Source of the DNA: Luteimonas endophytica
GTDB lineage: Bacteria > Pseudomonadota > Gammaproteobacteria > Xanthomonadales > Xanthomonadaceae
DNA length: 64,000 nt
Direction of reading: 5' to 3'
Assembly: GCF_029887875.1 (NCBI RefSeq)
Contig: NZ_JARXRM010000026.1
Span: 1-64,000 of the forward strand
Every line of letters begins with the position of its first letter. Positions within the stretch are counted from its first letter, which is position 1. Shown one piece after another: positions 46,118 to 56,749 of the stretch. Below the pieces are notes generated by a model. The model worked only from the letters and a program-made list of their open reading frames with translations. It was not told the origin of the DNA and did not search any database. Both the position numbers and the translations under genes were made by a program.

Positions 46118-47500
46118 ATGGCGGACTATTCATTCGGCTACGGCGGCATCGGTTCGGGCATCGACATCAGCTCGATGGTCAGCCAGCTGGTCGCCGCCGA
46201 CCGCGCCCCACAGGACGCCCGCCTCGCCAAGCTCGAATCGGCCGCGAAGTTCAAGCTTTCCGGCGTCGGCAGCGTCAGCTCCGCGTTCGACGCGCTCAAG
46301 ACCGCGCTCGACGCGCTGAAGAAGTCCGATGCGATGGGCGCCCGCACGGTCGGCTCGGTCTCGGCCGACAGCACCAGCGGCACCGACAACGTGCTCTCCG
46401 CCAGCGTCGGCAAGGGCACGCCCGCCGGGCAATACCAGATCGAGGTGCTGGCGCTGGCCAGCGCCCACAAGCTGATGGGTGCGGCGGTCCCGAGCGGCAC
46501 GCTGTTCGATGCGGGCCAGCTCTCGCTGAGCATGGGCGGCGAGTCGGTGACCATCGACATCGCCACCGGCAGCAGCCTCGCCGACATCCGCAGCGCGATC
46601 AACGACAAGGCCGCGAGCCTCGGCGTGCAGGCCTCGCTGCTGACCTCCGACGACGGCCAGCACCTCTCGGTGGCCTCGACCAGGACCGGCGCCGCCAATG
46701 CGGTCTCGATCCAGCTGGTCGAGGGCGGCGGCGACCTGTCCACCCTGGTCGGGGGATTGCAGCAGAAGACCGCCGCCGCCGACGCCCGGGTCTCGATCGA
46801 CGGCCTGATCACCACCTCCGAAGGCAACGCGATCGCCGACGCCGTGCCCGGCATGACCCTCGCCCTCAAGGCCACCGGCACCAGCACGGTCACCGTCGCC
46901 ACGGACGCGGCCGCCAGCCGCAAGCCGGTGGAGGACGTGGTCAAGGCCTACAACGCGGCGATCAAGGCGATCGCCACGGCCACTTCGTACAACAAGGAAA
47001 CCGACACGCCCTCCTCGCTCACCGGCGACGCGCAGATGCGCGGCGCCGCGGGCCAGCTGCGCGCGATCATGGGCGACCTGCTCGGCGAGCTCGCCGTACA
47101 GGGCCTGGACGCCAGGACCCTCGGCCTGCAGACCCGTGCGTACCCCTCCAGCGACGGCACCCTGGTGCTCGACAGCGCCAAGTTCGACGCCGCGATGGCC
47201 GCCAATCCCGGCAAGATCACCGCCGCGTTCAGCGGCAGCGAAGGCTTCGCCGCGCGCCTGTCCGGAGTGGTGGAAGGGTACGTCGGCACCGATGGCAGCT
47301 TCACCCTGCGCACCAAGGGCATCAACGACCAGCTCAAGGACGTCGCCCGCCAGCGCGAATCGGTGGACCTGCGCATGGAAGCCACCGCCAAGCGCTATCA
47401 GGCGCAGTTCGTGGCGCTCGATTCGCTGATGGCGCAGATGTCGACCACCAGCAACTACCTCTCCCAGCAGCTGGCCGCCCTGTCGGCCCAGCTGGCCTGA
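46118..47500 (+). CDS. fliD: Flagellar filament cap protein FliD
   Basis: The 460-residue cap (HAP2) begins with GIGSGIDISSMVSQLVAADRAPQDARLAKLE, the FliD N-terminal signature. It has ASLGVQASLLTSDDGQHLSVASTRTGAANAV (about 167-197) and a C-terminal coiled coil with KRYQAQFVALDSLMAQMSTTSNYLSQQLAAL. It guides flagellin folding at the filament tip. fliS follows after 25 bases. Confidence 0.95.
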   Translation: MADYSFGYGGIGSGIDISSMVSQLVAADRAPQDARLAKLESAAKFKLSGVGSVSSAFDALKTALDALKKSDAMGARTVGSVSADSTSGTDNVLSASVGKGTPAGQYQIEVLALASAHKLMGAAVPSGTLFDAGQLSLSMGGESVTIDIATGSSLADIRSAINDKAASLGVQASLLTSDDGQHLSVASTRTGAANAVSIQLVEGGGDLSTLVGGLQQKTAAADARVSIDGLITTSEGNAIADAVPGMTLALKATGTSTVTVATDAAASRKPVEDVVKAYNAAIKAIATATSYNKETDTPSSLTGDAQMRGAAGQLRAIMGDLLGELAVQGLDARTLGLQTRAYPSSDGTLVLDSAKFDAAMAANPGKITAAFSGSEGFAARLSGVVEGYVGTDGSFTLRTKGINDQLKDVARQRESVDLRMEATAKRYQAQFVALDSLMAQMSTTSNYLSQQLAALSAQLA

Positions 47501-47525
47501 TGCAAACACCCCAGGAGCACTCCCG

Positions 47526-47942
47526 ATGTCGCCTCGTTCGCTCGCCGCCGAATACCGGCAGAACCACATCGAAGGTACGGTGATGGATGCGGATCCGCAC
47601 AAGCTGGTCTCGCTGCTGCTGGCCGGCGCCTGCGACCGGATCCGCCTGGCCGAGGCCTGCCTCGAGCAGGGCGACCAGGCCCGCAAGGGCAAGGCGATCG
47701 GCGAGGCCTGCGCCATCGTCGGCCACCTCGACGGCTCGCTGGACCACGAGGCCGGCGGCGAGATCGCCGGCAACCTGTCCGCCCTGTACGACTACGTGGT
47801 GCGGCGCCTGACCGCCGCCAACCTGCACAACGACGGCGAGGGCCTGCGCGAGTCGCTGGCGCTGCTGGCCGAGGTCGACGCGGCCTGGAACGCGATTCCC
47901 GAACAGCAGCGGCAGCTGCAGGCGAGCGGAGGCGCGGCATGA
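47526..47942 (+). CDS. fliS: Flagellin export chaperone FliS
   Basis: The 138-residue helical chaperone binds the C-terminal end of flagellin. It matches the family in YRQNHIEGTVMDADPHKLVSLLLAGACDRIRLAE (about 10-43) and NLSALYDYVVRRLTAANLHNDGEGLRESLALLAEVDAAWNAI. The stop overlaps the next start (ATGA). Confidence 0.93.
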   Translation: MSPRSLAAEYRQNHIEGTVMDADPHKLVSLLLAGACDRIRLAEACLEQGDQARKGKAIGEACAIVGHLDGSLDHEAGGEIAGNLSALYDYVVRRLTAANLHNDGEGLRESLALLAEVDAAWNAIPEQQRQLQASGGAA

Positions 47943-48232
47943 GCGAGCCGACCCTGGGCGATCTGCAGGCCGGCCTGGACGCCCTGGCCGAGGCGCTCGA
48001 GCACGACGACTTCCTGCCGGCCGGCTCGCTGCTGGCACAGTATGATCGGGACTTGCGCGCCTATGTCGAGACGGTGGGCGGCAACGCCCCGCTCGGCGCG
48101 CTGCGGGCGATGCTGCAGATGCAGAACTCGCTCGCAGCGCGAATGCAGGAGCGGCAGCGCGGCATCGCCGCCGAGCTGCGCGACATGCGCCAGGCGGGGC
48201 ACGCGGCGCGCGCCTATTCGGAGCTTGGATGA
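47939..48232 (+). CDS. fliT: Probable FliT-like flagellar chaperone
   Basis: The 97-residue helical protein has no strong motif. Its place right after fliS with a four-base overlap, its size and its helical, heptad-like C-terminal half (MLQMQNSLAARMQERQRGIAAELRDMRQAGHAARAYSELG) are those of FliT, the FliD export chaperone. Sequence divergence is normal for FliT, so the assignment rests mainly on context. It overlaps the following PilZ gene by ATGA. Confidence 0.7.
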   Translation: MSEPTLGDLQAGLDALAEALEHDDFLPAGSLLAQYDRDLRAYVETVGGNAPLGALRAMLQMQNSLAARMQERQRGIAAELRDMRQAGHAARAYSELG

Positions 48233-48801
48233 TGAACGCAACCGGGGTGTCCGCGGACCAGGCAGAACGCGACCTGTTCGAAGATGCCCTGAGTTGCGAG
48301 CTGCACCTGCCGGCACAGCTGGTGCCCGGTGCCGGCCCCGGCCGCCTGCCGCAGGCGGAGGCGCTGCTGGCGGGCCTGGCCCAGGTCGAGGACCTGCGCA
48401 TGGACGACGCCGGCGAGGAGCGCGGCGAACTGCCGCAGCTGGCGCAGCGCATGGACGCCAAGCTGGACCTGATGCTGATGCTGCTCGGCCGCCTGGTCAG
48501 CCGCTCCTCCGATGCGCTGCCCCTGCGCGCGGTGCGCTGGTCGCACCGCGGCGTCCGCCTGGATGCGCCGGCGCGCCCGGAAATCGCCGCCGGCGCCGCC
48601 GGCGTGCTGCACCTGCAGCCGTCCGAATGGCTGCCCGACCATCTCGAGCTTCCGGCGACGGTACTGGCCGAAGCCCCCGCCGACGGCGGCTTCCAGCGCC
48701 TGTGGCTGCGGTTCGGCGCGCTTCCTGCGGGCCTCGCGGACGCGCTCGAGAAGCACCTGTTCCGGCTGCACCGCAAGCAGATCGCCGCCAGCCGGCGCTG
48801 A
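48229..48801 (+). CDS. PilZ domain protein, non-canonical
   Basis: The 190-residue protein has a helical N-terminal part (about 5-95) and a C-terminal PilZ-like barrel (about 97-180; LPLRAVRWSHRGVRLDAPARPEIAAGAAGVLHL). The c-di-GMP binding RxxxR and D/NxSxxG motifs are not intact: the second reads RWSHRG and no RxxxR precedes it. It probably acts by protein contact rather than by ligand binding. It belongs to the fliD-S-T operon, where PilZ genes are commonly found in xanthomonads. The first of two adjacent ATGs (48229) overlaps the fliT-like stop. Confidence 0.75.
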   Translation: MMNATGVSADQAERDLFEDALSCELHLPAQLVPGAGPGRLPQAEALLAGLAQVEDLRMDDAGEERGELPQLAQRMDAKLDLMLMLLGRLVSRSSDALPLRAVRWSHRGVRLDAPARPEIAAGAAGVLHLQPSEWLPDHLELPATVLAEAPADGGFQRLWLRFGALPAGLADALEKHLFRLHRKQIAASRR

Positions 48802-48885
48802 CCGCGCCGCGCCGCGGCCGCGATTCCCTATCGGCCCGGCCTCGGCTATGGTGGCCGCGACCATCATGGGACAGCCGACCGCACC

Positions 48886-49518
48886 GTGCGCGTACTGATC
48901 GTCGACGACCATACCCTCGTCCGCGCCGGCCTGAGCCGGCTGCTGCAGGGTTTCGCCGGGGTCGACGTCTGCGCCGAGGCCAGCAATGCCGAGCAGGCGG
49001 TCGACCTGGCGGCGCTGCACCGCCCCGAGATCGTGCTGATGGACCTGTCGCTCCCGGGCCGCAGCGGCCTGGACGCGATGAGCGCGATCCTGGGCGCGCT
49101 GCCCGCGACCCGCGTGGTGATGATGTCGATGCACGACGACGCCTCGCACGTCCGCGATGCGCTGGAGCGCGGCGCCGCCGGCTTCGTGGTCAAGGACGCG
49201 GCGCCGATGGAGCTGGAACTCGCGCTGCGCACCGCCGCCGGTGGCGAGGTGTTCCTCAGCCCGCGGCTGTCGTCGAAGATGATGGCACCGCTGTTCGGGC
49301 GCGAGAAGCCGGTCGGGGTGGCGGCACTGTCGCCGCGCCAGCGCCAGATCCTGGCGCAGATCGGCCGCGGCTTCAGCAGCAAGGAGATCGCCGCCGACCT
49401 CGGCATCAGCGTCAAGACGGTGGAGACCCATCGCGCGCGGATGATGGAGGCGCTGGGCTGCCGGCGCGCCACCGACCTGCTGCTGCTGGCGGCCCGGCAC
49501 GAGCGGGAGCTGGACTGA
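48886..49518 (+). CDS. NarL/FixJ-type response regulator
   Basis: The 210-residue regulator has a receiver (about 1-118) with acidic pair VDDH, phospho-acceptor Asp about 54 (VLMDLSLPGRSG), Ser in MMSMHDD and Lys in VVKDAAP. A LuxR-type helix-turn-helix (about 146-205) follows: LSPRQRQILAQIGRGFSSKEIAADLGISVKTVETHR. The start is GTG at 48886. It lies between the fliD operon and rpoN2. The HisKA_3 kinase at 27085 is the only NarX-type kinase in the window and a possible partner. Targets are unknown. Confidence 0.85.
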   Translation: MRVLIVDDHTLVRAGLSRLLQGFAGVDVCAEASNAEQAVDLAALHRPEIVLMDLSLPGRSGLDAMSAILGALPATRVVMMSMHDDASHVRDALERGAAGFVVKDAAPMELELALRTAAGGEVFLSPRLSSKMMAPLFGREKPVGVAALSPRQRQILAQIGRGFSSKEIAADLGISVKTVETHRARMMEALGCRRATDLLLLAARHERELD

Positions 49519-49539
49519 AACGCGCGGGATGAATGGGGC

Positions 49540-49632
49540 GCGCCGGAATTCCGGCGCCGGAATCCCGTGCCGGTGTAGGGGCGGCCCCGACAGGCGTCGG
49601 GACGGCGACCACCGGCGTCGGGAACGTCCCGA
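49540..49632. repeat. Cluster of extragenic palindromes before rpoN2
   Basis: There is a perfect 18-bp palindrome GCGCCGGAATTCCGGCGC (49540-49557), then a GTAG-led hairpin (GTAGGGGCGGCCCCGACAGG with CCCGAC/GTCGGG arms, from 49575), then TCGGGA-ACG-TCCCGA (49618-49632). The first may terminate the response-regulator transcript; the second looks like a GTAG-type REP. No gene lies here. Confidence 0.5.
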
Positions 49633-49704
49633 TTCAACTCCCGTCGCGGGCGCCGCAAGATGCGCTCACGGGCACCGCTCCACCGGTGCCGACCGGGAGC
49701 CACC

Positions 49705-51135
49705 ATGAAAGGCAGCCAGATCCAGTCCCAGCAGCTCGGCCAGCAGCTCAACCTGACGCCGCAGTTGCTGCAGGCCATCCGCCTGCTCCAGCTCGACAGC
49801 ATGCAGCTCGAACAGGAGGTCCGCCAGGCGCTGGAACTCAACCCGCTGCTGGAACTGCAGGAAGAGGCCGAGACCCAGGCTGCAGCCGAGGCGGAGGGCT
49901 GCATCGCCGACGCCGCCGCGGCCGAGGTCGCCGCTTTCGACGAGCTGCCCGAGTCGTCGATGTGGGACGTTCCCGCCGCAGGCTGGCGCGAGGGCCAGGA
50001 AGACGGCATGGAGCGCATCGCCGCCGGTGGCTCCAGTGACCCGCAGGTCCGGATCCTCCAGGACCTGGCGCTCGAACTGGCCCCGGCCGAACTCGAGATC
50101 GCCGCGTTCTGGCTGGAGCATTGCGACGACGCCGGCTACCTCGACGGCGAGCCGGAGGTCCTGGCCCGGCTGGCCTGCGCGCGCTTCGATCTGCCCGCGG
50201 CGCGGGTGGAGGCGGTGCGCCAGCGCCTGCTCCATGGCGACCCCGCCGGGATCGCCGCCGCGAGCCTGCAGGAGTGCCTGCAGGCGCAGCTGGCCGCCCT
50301 GCCCGGCCCGGTCGCGGGCCGGCCGCTGGCGGCACGGATACTGGGCGGCTGCCTGGACCTGCTGGCCGCGCACGACCATGCCGCCATCGCCCTGCGCCTG
50401 GGCGTGGCCGAGGAGGACGCCACCGAGGCCGCCCGCCTGGTGCTCTCGCTCGATCCCCGGCCCGGCGACGCCGGCCGACCCGACGGCAATGTCGCGGTGG
50501 TGCCCGATGCGGTGGCCTGGTTCGCCGATGGCCAGTGGCGGGTGGCGCTGAACGGCGCGACCGCCCCGCGGGTCGCTGTCAATCCGATGTACGAGCGCGC
50601 CCTCGCCGGCGGCGGCGACGATGCCGGAAGCGGCCAGCTGCGCGCGCTGCTGCAGGAGGCGCGCTGGCTCAGCCGCGGCCTGGCGATGCGCTACGACACG
50701 CTGTTGCGCACCGCGCGGGTGATCGTCGAGCGCCAGGCCGGGTTCCTCGAGCGCGGCGACGAAGCGATGGCGCCGCTGACCCTCAAGGAAGTCGCCGATG
50801 CCATCGGCATGCACGAGTCGACGGTCTCGCGGATCACCACAGGCAAGTACCTGCAGACCCCGCGCGGCACCATCGAGATGAAGCGCTTCTTCGCGGTGCG
50901 GCTGGAGGGCGCCAACGTGTCCGGCACCGCGGTGCGTGCGATGGTCAAGCGCCTGATCGATGCCGAGCCGCCGCAGCGGCCGCTGGCCGACGACGCGATC
51001 GCCGAACTGCTGGCCCGCAACGGCGTGCACATCGCCCGCCGCACCGTGGCCAAGTACCGCGACCAGCTCGCCATCGCCCCGGCGCGCCAGCGCCGCCGCG
51101 GCGCCCCCCAACCGCTGATGGCCCAGGCGGGCTGA
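49705..51135 (+). CDS. rpoN: RNA polymerase sigma-54 factor (flagellar paralogue RpoN2)
   Basis: The 476-residue sigma factor begins with the Gln/Leu-rich activator-binding region I (QSQQLGQQLNLTPQLLQAIRLLQLDSMQLEQEVRQALELNPLL). An acidic region II follows, then the core-binding domain, the helix-turn-helix (LTLKEVADAIGMHESTVSRITTGKYLQTPRGTIEMKRFF, about 361-400) and the RpoN box ARRTVAKYR (about 445-453). Its place beside vemR and fleQ matches rpoN2 of Xanthomonas rather than the rpoN near hpf/ptsN. It would transcribe the flgA, flgB, flgG, fliE and fliL promoters seen here. Confidence 0.94.
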   Translation: MKGSQIQSQQLGQQLNLTPQLLQAIRLLQLDSMQLEQEVRQALELNPLLELQEEAETQAAAEAEGCIADAAAAEVAAFDELPESSMWDVPAAGWREGQEDGMERIAAGGSSDPQVRILQDLALELAPAELEIAAFWLEHCDDAGYLDGEPEVLARLACARFDLPAARVEAVRQRLLHGDPAGIAAASLQECLQAQLAALPGPVAGRPLAARILGGCLDLLAAHDHAAIALRLGVAEEDATEAARLVLSLDPRPGDAGRPDGNVAVVPDAVAWFADGQWRVALNGATAPRVAVNPMYERALAGGGDDAGSGQLRALLQEARWLSRGLAMRYDTLLRTARVIVERQAGFLERGDEAMAPLTLKEVADAIGMHESTVSRITTGKYLQTPRGTIEMKRFFAVRLEGANVSGTAVRAMVKRLIDAEPPQRPLADDAIAELLARNGVHIARRTVAKYRDQLAIAPARQRRRGAPQPLMAQAG

Positions 51136-51147
51136 GGACACCACCGG

Positions 51148-51524
51148 ATGAATACGATCACGGTCCTGCTGGTCGACGACCACGAGGGCTTCATCAACGC
51201 CGCCCTGCGCCACTTCCGCAAGGTCGACTGGCTGCAGGTGGTGGGCACCGCCGGCAACGGCCTGGAGGCGATCGAGCGTTCCGAGGCGCTGCGCCCGGCG
51301 GTCGTGCTGATGGACCTGGCGATGCCGGAGATGGGCGGCCTGCAGGCCACCCGCCTGATCAAGGCCCAGGACGACCCCCCCTACATCGTCGTGGCCAGCC
51401 ACTTCGACGACGCCGAGCACCGCGAGCACGCGATGCGCGCCGGCGCCGACAACTTCGTCAGCAAACTCTCCTACATCCAGGAAGTCATGCCGATCCTGGA
51501 AGGCCTGCACAGAGGTGAAGCGTC

Positions 51525-51528
<4 letters not shown>
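51148..51528 (+). CDS. vemR: Stand-alone receiver domain protein VemR
   Basis: The 126-residue protein is a single receiver without an output domain. It has acidic pair VDDH (about 9-12), phospho-acceptor Asp about 58 in VLMDLAMPEMGG, Ser in VVASHFDD and Lys in FVSKLSY. All switch residues are present. Its setting between rpoN2 and fleQ is that of VemR in Xanthomonas, which affects motility, exopolysaccharide and virulence through FleQ. It overlaps fleQ by four bases (ATGA). Confidence 0.85.
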
Positions 51529-52958
<1,430 letters not shown>

Positions 52959-52984
52959 GCCGCGTCATGATCCCGGCGCGGCCG

Positions 52985-53000
52985 CGGCACGCGAATTGCA
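52985..53000 (+). promoter_or_regulatory. Sigma-54 promoter of fliEFGHIJK
   Basis: CGGCACGCGAATTGCA matches TGGCACG-N4-TTGCA except at the first base. It lies between fleQ and fliE, 36 bases before the fliE start codon. Confidence 0.85.
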
Positions 53001-53036
53001 TCGTTCAGCGCGACGCCACCGTGTCCCGGTCAACCC

Positions 53037-53426
53037 ATGAGCTATTCGGTCGATTCCGTCCTCTCCCAGATCCGCAGCTACCAGACCCAGATGGGCCAGG
53101 CGGTCCCGGCGCGGGTGGCCGACGCCCCCCGCGGCGACGCGATCGGCGGCCCCGGTGGGATCGGCGGGGCCGGCGCCCCGGGCCAGGTCCAGCAGCCGGG
53201 CCGCGCCAGCTTCGGCGAGACCCTGCGCGGGGCGATGGAGGGGGTGAACGCCGCGCAGCACCGCACCGGCGAGCTGGTGCGGGCGTTCGAACTGGGCGAA
53301 CCGGGGGCGGACCTGGCCAAGGTAATGGTCGCCGCCCAGCAGTCGCAGGTGGCGTTCCGCGCCACCGTGGAAGTGCGCAACCGACTGGTACAGGCGTACC
53401 AGGACGTCATGAACATGCCGCTGTAA
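53037..53426 (+). CDS. fliE: Flagellar hook-basal body complex protein FliE
   Basis: The 129-residue protein joins the MS ring to the rod. The conserved C-terminal part is FGETLRGAMEGVNAAQHRTGELVRAFELG and DLAKVMVAAQQSQVAFRATVEVRNRLVQAYQDVMNMPL (about 60-129). The N-terminal 55 residues are Gly/Pro-rich and variable. It opens the fliE-K operon. The start is ATG at 53037, though the surrounding ribosome site is weak. Confidence 0.93.
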   Translation: MSYSVDSVLSQIRSYQTQMGQAVPARVADAPRGDAIGGPGGIGGAGAPGQVQQPGRASFGETLRGAMEGVNAAQHRTGELVRAFELGEPGADLAKVMVAAQQSQVAFRATVEVRNRLVQAYQDVMNMPL

Positions 53427-53446
53427 CCGACCGGACCTGATCGCAC

Positions 53447-55138
53447 ATGGCCATTTCGCTCTCCAGGGATACGTTCGATGCCGGCAAGGCCGGCGACAAG
53501 GCCGTGCGGGTGCTCGACCGGCTGCAGGAGATGCAGCTGGCGCGGCGCCTGGGCAAGATGCTGCTGCTCGCCGCGGCGGTCGCGATCGGTCTGACGGTGT
53601 TCTTCTGGTCGCAGAAGCCCCAGTACACCCCGCTGTACGCCGGCCTCGACGCGCAGGCCACCGCCGAGGCCACCGACCTGTTGCGCACCGCGCAGATCCC
53701 GTTCCGCATCGACCAGGCCAGCGGCGCCATCTCGGTGCCGGAGGAACACGTCCACGACGCGCGGCTGAAGCTTGCCGGCTCCGGCGTGGCCGACAGCGGC
53801 CGGCTCGGCTTCGAGCTGATGGAGCGCGACCCCGGTTTCGGGGTCAGCCAGTTCGTCGAGACCGCCCGCTACCAGCACGCGCTGGAAACCGAGCTGGTGC
53901 GCACCATCGGCACCCTGCGCTCGGTGCGCGACGCCCGGGTGCACCTGGCGATCCCCAAGCCCAGCGCCTTCACCCGCCAACGCGAGGTGGCGAGCGCCTC
54001 GGTGGTGCTCGACCTGCGCAGCGGCACCCGCCTGGAGGGCAGCCAGGTCGACGCCATCGTCCACCTGGTGGCCTCCAGCATTCCGGACCTCGCCCCGGAG
54101 CGCGTCACCGTGGTCGATCAGAACGGCCGCCTGCTCAGCGAAGCCGGCGGCGACAGCGAGTCGGCGCTGAGCGCATTGCAGTTCGAGCAGGTGCGGCGCC
54201 AGGAAACCTCGTTCAACCAGCGCATCCGCGAGCTGCTCGAGCCGATGACCGGGCCCGGCCGGGTCAACGCCGAGGTCACCGTGGACATGGACTTCTCGGT
54301 CACCGAGGAGGCGCGCGAACTGTTCGACGCCGACCCGCAGAAGCTGCGCAGCGAGCAGGTCAGCGAGAACTCCACCGCGAGCGCCGAGGGGCCCGAGGGC
54401 GTGCCCGGCGCCGCCAGCAACGTGCCCGAGGCCGTGATGGCCGCGGGCGAGGCGGCCGCGGCCGAGGAAGCCGCCGCCGCGGCGGCCGGCGGCGCGCCGC
54501 GCGACGTCTCGCGCAGCGCCACCCGCAACTTCGAGCTGGACCGCACCCTGCAGCACACCCGCCAGCCGCCCGGCCGGATCCGCCGCGTCAGCGCCGCGGT
54601 GCTGGTCGACCACGTGCCCCGCCCCGGCGCCGAGGGCAAGACCGAGCTGCAGCCCCTCAGCGAAGCCGAGCTGCAGCGCATCGAGGCGCTGGTGCGCCAG
54701 GCGGTCGGCTTCAGCGAGGAGCGCGGCGACACCGTGTCGGTGATGAACGCGCCGTTCGTGCGCGAGCAGGCAGACGATCCGGAGACCGACGGCAGCTGGT
54801 GGCAGGACCCGCGAGTGCGCGACATCGCCCGGCTGGCGGTGGGCGCGCTGGTGGTGCTGGCGCTGCTGTTCGGGGTGGTTCGGCCAGCGGTGCGGCAGAT
54901 CAGCGACCCCACGCCGGGCAAGCGCAAGCCGGGTGCCACCGAGGAGGCGAGCGTGGTCGAGGACGAGGTGCCCGGCCTGGCCGAGGACACTGCGAAGATC
55001 GCCGCGACCCAGACCATCGCCCTGCCCTCGGACGCCTACGACGATCGCCTGCGCCACGCGCGCGAGGCGGTGAAGACCGATTCAAAGCAGGTCGCCCAGG
55101 TGGTGAAGGGATGGTTGGGCAATGAAGCCGCAGTCTAG
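53447..55138 (+). CDS. fliF: Flagellar MS-ring protein FliF
   Basis: The 563-residue protein has two membrane helices (about 38-56 and 461-481) around a large periplasmic part. The YscJ/FliF signature YTPLYAGLDAQATAEATDLLRTAQIPF (about 61-87) and LDPGFGVSQF-like ERDPGFGVSQFVETARYQHALETEL are present, as is the C-terminal FliG-binding tail (after about 500). The Ala/Glu-rich loop near 325-350 is expanded. The stop lies inside fliG, a 17-base overlap. Confidence 0.95.
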   Translation: MAISLSRDTFDAGKAGDKAVRVLDRLQEMQLARRLGKMLLLAAAVAIGLTVFFWSQKPQYTPLYAGLDAQATAEATDLLRTAQIPFRIDQASGAISVPEEHVHDARLKLAGSGVADSGRLGFELMERDPGFGVSQFVETARYQHALETELVRTIGTLRSVRDARVHLAIPKPSAFTRQREVASASVVLDLRSGTRLEGSQVDAIVHLVASSIPDLAPERVTVVDQNGRLLSEAGGDSESALSALQFEQVRRQETSFNQRIRELLEPMTGPGRVNAEVTVDMDFSVTEEARELFDADPQKLRSEQVSENSTASAEGPEGVPGAASNVPEAVMAAGEAAAAEEAAAAAAGGAPRDVSRSATRNFELDRTLQHTRQPPGRIRRVSAAVLVDHVPRPGAEGKTELQPLSEAELQRIEALVRQAVGFSEERGDTVSVMNAPFVREQADDPETDGSWWQDPRVRDIARLAVGALVVLALLFGVVRPAVRQISDPTPGKRKPGATEEASVVEDEVPGLAEDTAKIAATQTIALPSDAYDDRLRHAREAVKTDSKQVAQVVKGWLGNEAAV

Positions 55139-56138
55139 TACCGCAGGCATGACCGGGGTCCAGCGCGCCGCGGTGCTGCTGCTCTCGCTGGGCGAGGCCG
55201 ACGCCGCCGAGGTGCTCAAGCACATGGCGGCCAAGGAAGTGCAGAAGCTCGGCCTGGCCATGGCCACCATGAGCGGCGTGACCCGCGAGCAGGTGCTCGG
55301 GGTGATGGACGACTTCAAGGGCGAGCTGGAGCGCCAGACCTCGCTCGGCGTCGGCGCCGACGACTACATCCGCAACGTGCTGATCCAGGCGCTCGGGGCC
55401 GACAAGGCCGGCGGGCTCATCGACCGCATCCTGCTGGGCCGCAACACCACCGGGCTGGACACGCTGAAGTGGATGGATCCGCGCGCGATCTACGACCTGA
55501 TCCGCAACGAGCACCCGCAGATCATCGCCATCGTGCTCTCGCACCTGGACAGCGACCAGGCCGCCGAGACCCTGCAGCTGATGCCCGAACGCACCCGCGC
55601 CGACGTGCTGCTGCGCATCGCCACCCTCGACGGCATCCCGCCCAACGCCCTCAACGAGCTCAACGAGATCATGGAGCGGCAGTTCGCCGGCAACCAGAAC
55701 CTCAAGTCGTCGAACGTCGGCGGGGTGAAGGTCGCCGCCAACATCCTCAATTTCATGGATTCCGGGCAGGACCAGTCGATCCTGGGCGCGATCAACAAGG
55801 TCGACCAGCAGCTCGGCCAGCGCATCCAGGACCTGATGTTCGTGTTCGACGACCTGGTCGATCTCGACGACCGCGAACTGCAGATCGTGCTGCGCGAGGT
55901 CAACGGCGAGCGTCTCGGCATCGCCCTGCGCGGCGCCGACACCAAGGTCCGCGACAAGATCACCAAGAACATGTCGCAACGCGCCGCCGAGATCCTGGTC
56001 GAGGACATGGAGGCGCGCGGACCGGTGCGCCTGTCCGACGTGGAGGGCGCGCAGAAGGAGATCCTCGCGATCGTGCGGCGCCTGTCCGACGAGGGCGCCA
56101 TCGCCCTGAGCGGCGGCGCCGCCGAGGAACTGGTATGA
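55122..56138 (+). CDS. fliG: Flagellar motor switch protein FliG
   Basis: The 338-residue C-ring protein couples stator movement to rotation. It has the FliF-binding N-domain ([25 protein letters not shown]), the EHPQ motif at [14 protein letters not shown] (about 126-139), [12 protein letters not shown], and the torque helix region [49 protein letters not shown] (about 245-293) with its charged residues intact. It overlaps fliF by 17 bases and fliH by four. Confidence 0.96.
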   Translation: MKPQSSTAGMTGVQRAAVLLLSLGEADAAEVLKHMAAKEVQKLGLAMATMSGVTREQVLGVMDDFKGELERQTSLGVGADDYIRNVLIQALGADKAGGLIDRILLGRNTTGLDTLKWMDPRAIYDLIRNEHPQIIAIVLSHLDSDQAAETLQLMPERTRADVLLRIATLDGIPPNALNELNEIMERQFAGNQNLKSSNVGGVKVAANILNFMDSGQDQSILGAINKVDQQLGQRIQDLMFVFDDLVDLDDRELQIVLREVNGERLGIALRGADTKVRDKITKNMSQRAAEILVEDMEARGPVRLSDVEGAQKEILAIVRRLSDEGAIALSGGAAEELV

Positions 56139-56749
56139 GCGCTGCGGTGCGCTGGCTGGCACCGGCCATGGATGCCGGCGCGGACACCTCGGTCGCGCAG
56201 CGCGAGCGGGAGATCCCGCGGCCGCCGACCCTGGAGGAAATCCAGCAGATCGCCGAGGACGCGCGCAACGAGGGTCACGCGGCCGGCCTGGCGGCCGGCC
56301 ACGCCGAGGGCTTCGCCCACGGCCAGGCCGAGGTGCGGCGTCTGACCGCGCAGATCGAGGGCATCCTCGACAATTTCTCGCGCCCGCTCGCCCGCCTCGA
56401 GGGCGAGGTGGTCGCGGCGCTCGGCGAGCTGGCGGTACGCATCGCCGGCAGCCTGGTCGGCCGCGCCTACCAGGCCGACCCGATGCTGTTGTCGGAACTG
56501 GTCGGCGAAGCGGTCGATGCGGTCGGCGGCGCCGGCCGGGACGTCGAGGTGCGCCTGCATCCGGACGACATCGCCGCGCTCACCCCGGTGCTGTCGCTGC
56601 TGCCGGCCACCCGGCTGGTCGCCGACCACGCCCTGGCCCGCGGCGACCTGCGCGTGCATGCCGAGAGCGTGCGGATCGACGGCACCCTGGAGGCGCGCCT
56701 GCGTGGCGCGCTCGAGACCGTGATCCATCGCGCCGGGGCGCGAGCGTGA
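56135..56749 (+). CDS. fliH: Flagellar assembly protein FliH
   Basis: The 204-residue regulator of the export ATPase contains the characteristic GxxxG repeats: [28 protein letters not shown] (about 45-72). A C-terminal domain with [13 protein letters not shown] (about 142-154) and [22 protein letters not shown] follows. It dimerises and binds FliI and FliN. The starts and stops overlap with fliG (ATGA) and fliI (GTGA). Confidence 0.93.
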   Translation: MSAAVRWLAPAMDAGADTSVAQREREIPRPPTLEEIQQIAEDARNEGHAAGLAAGHAEGFAHGQAEVRRLTAQIEGILDNFSRPLARLEGEVVAALGELAVRIAGSLVGRAYQADPMLLSELVGEAVDAVGGAGRDVEVRLHPDDIAALTPVLSLLPATRLVADHALARGDLRVHAESVRIDGTLEARLRGALETVIHRAGARA

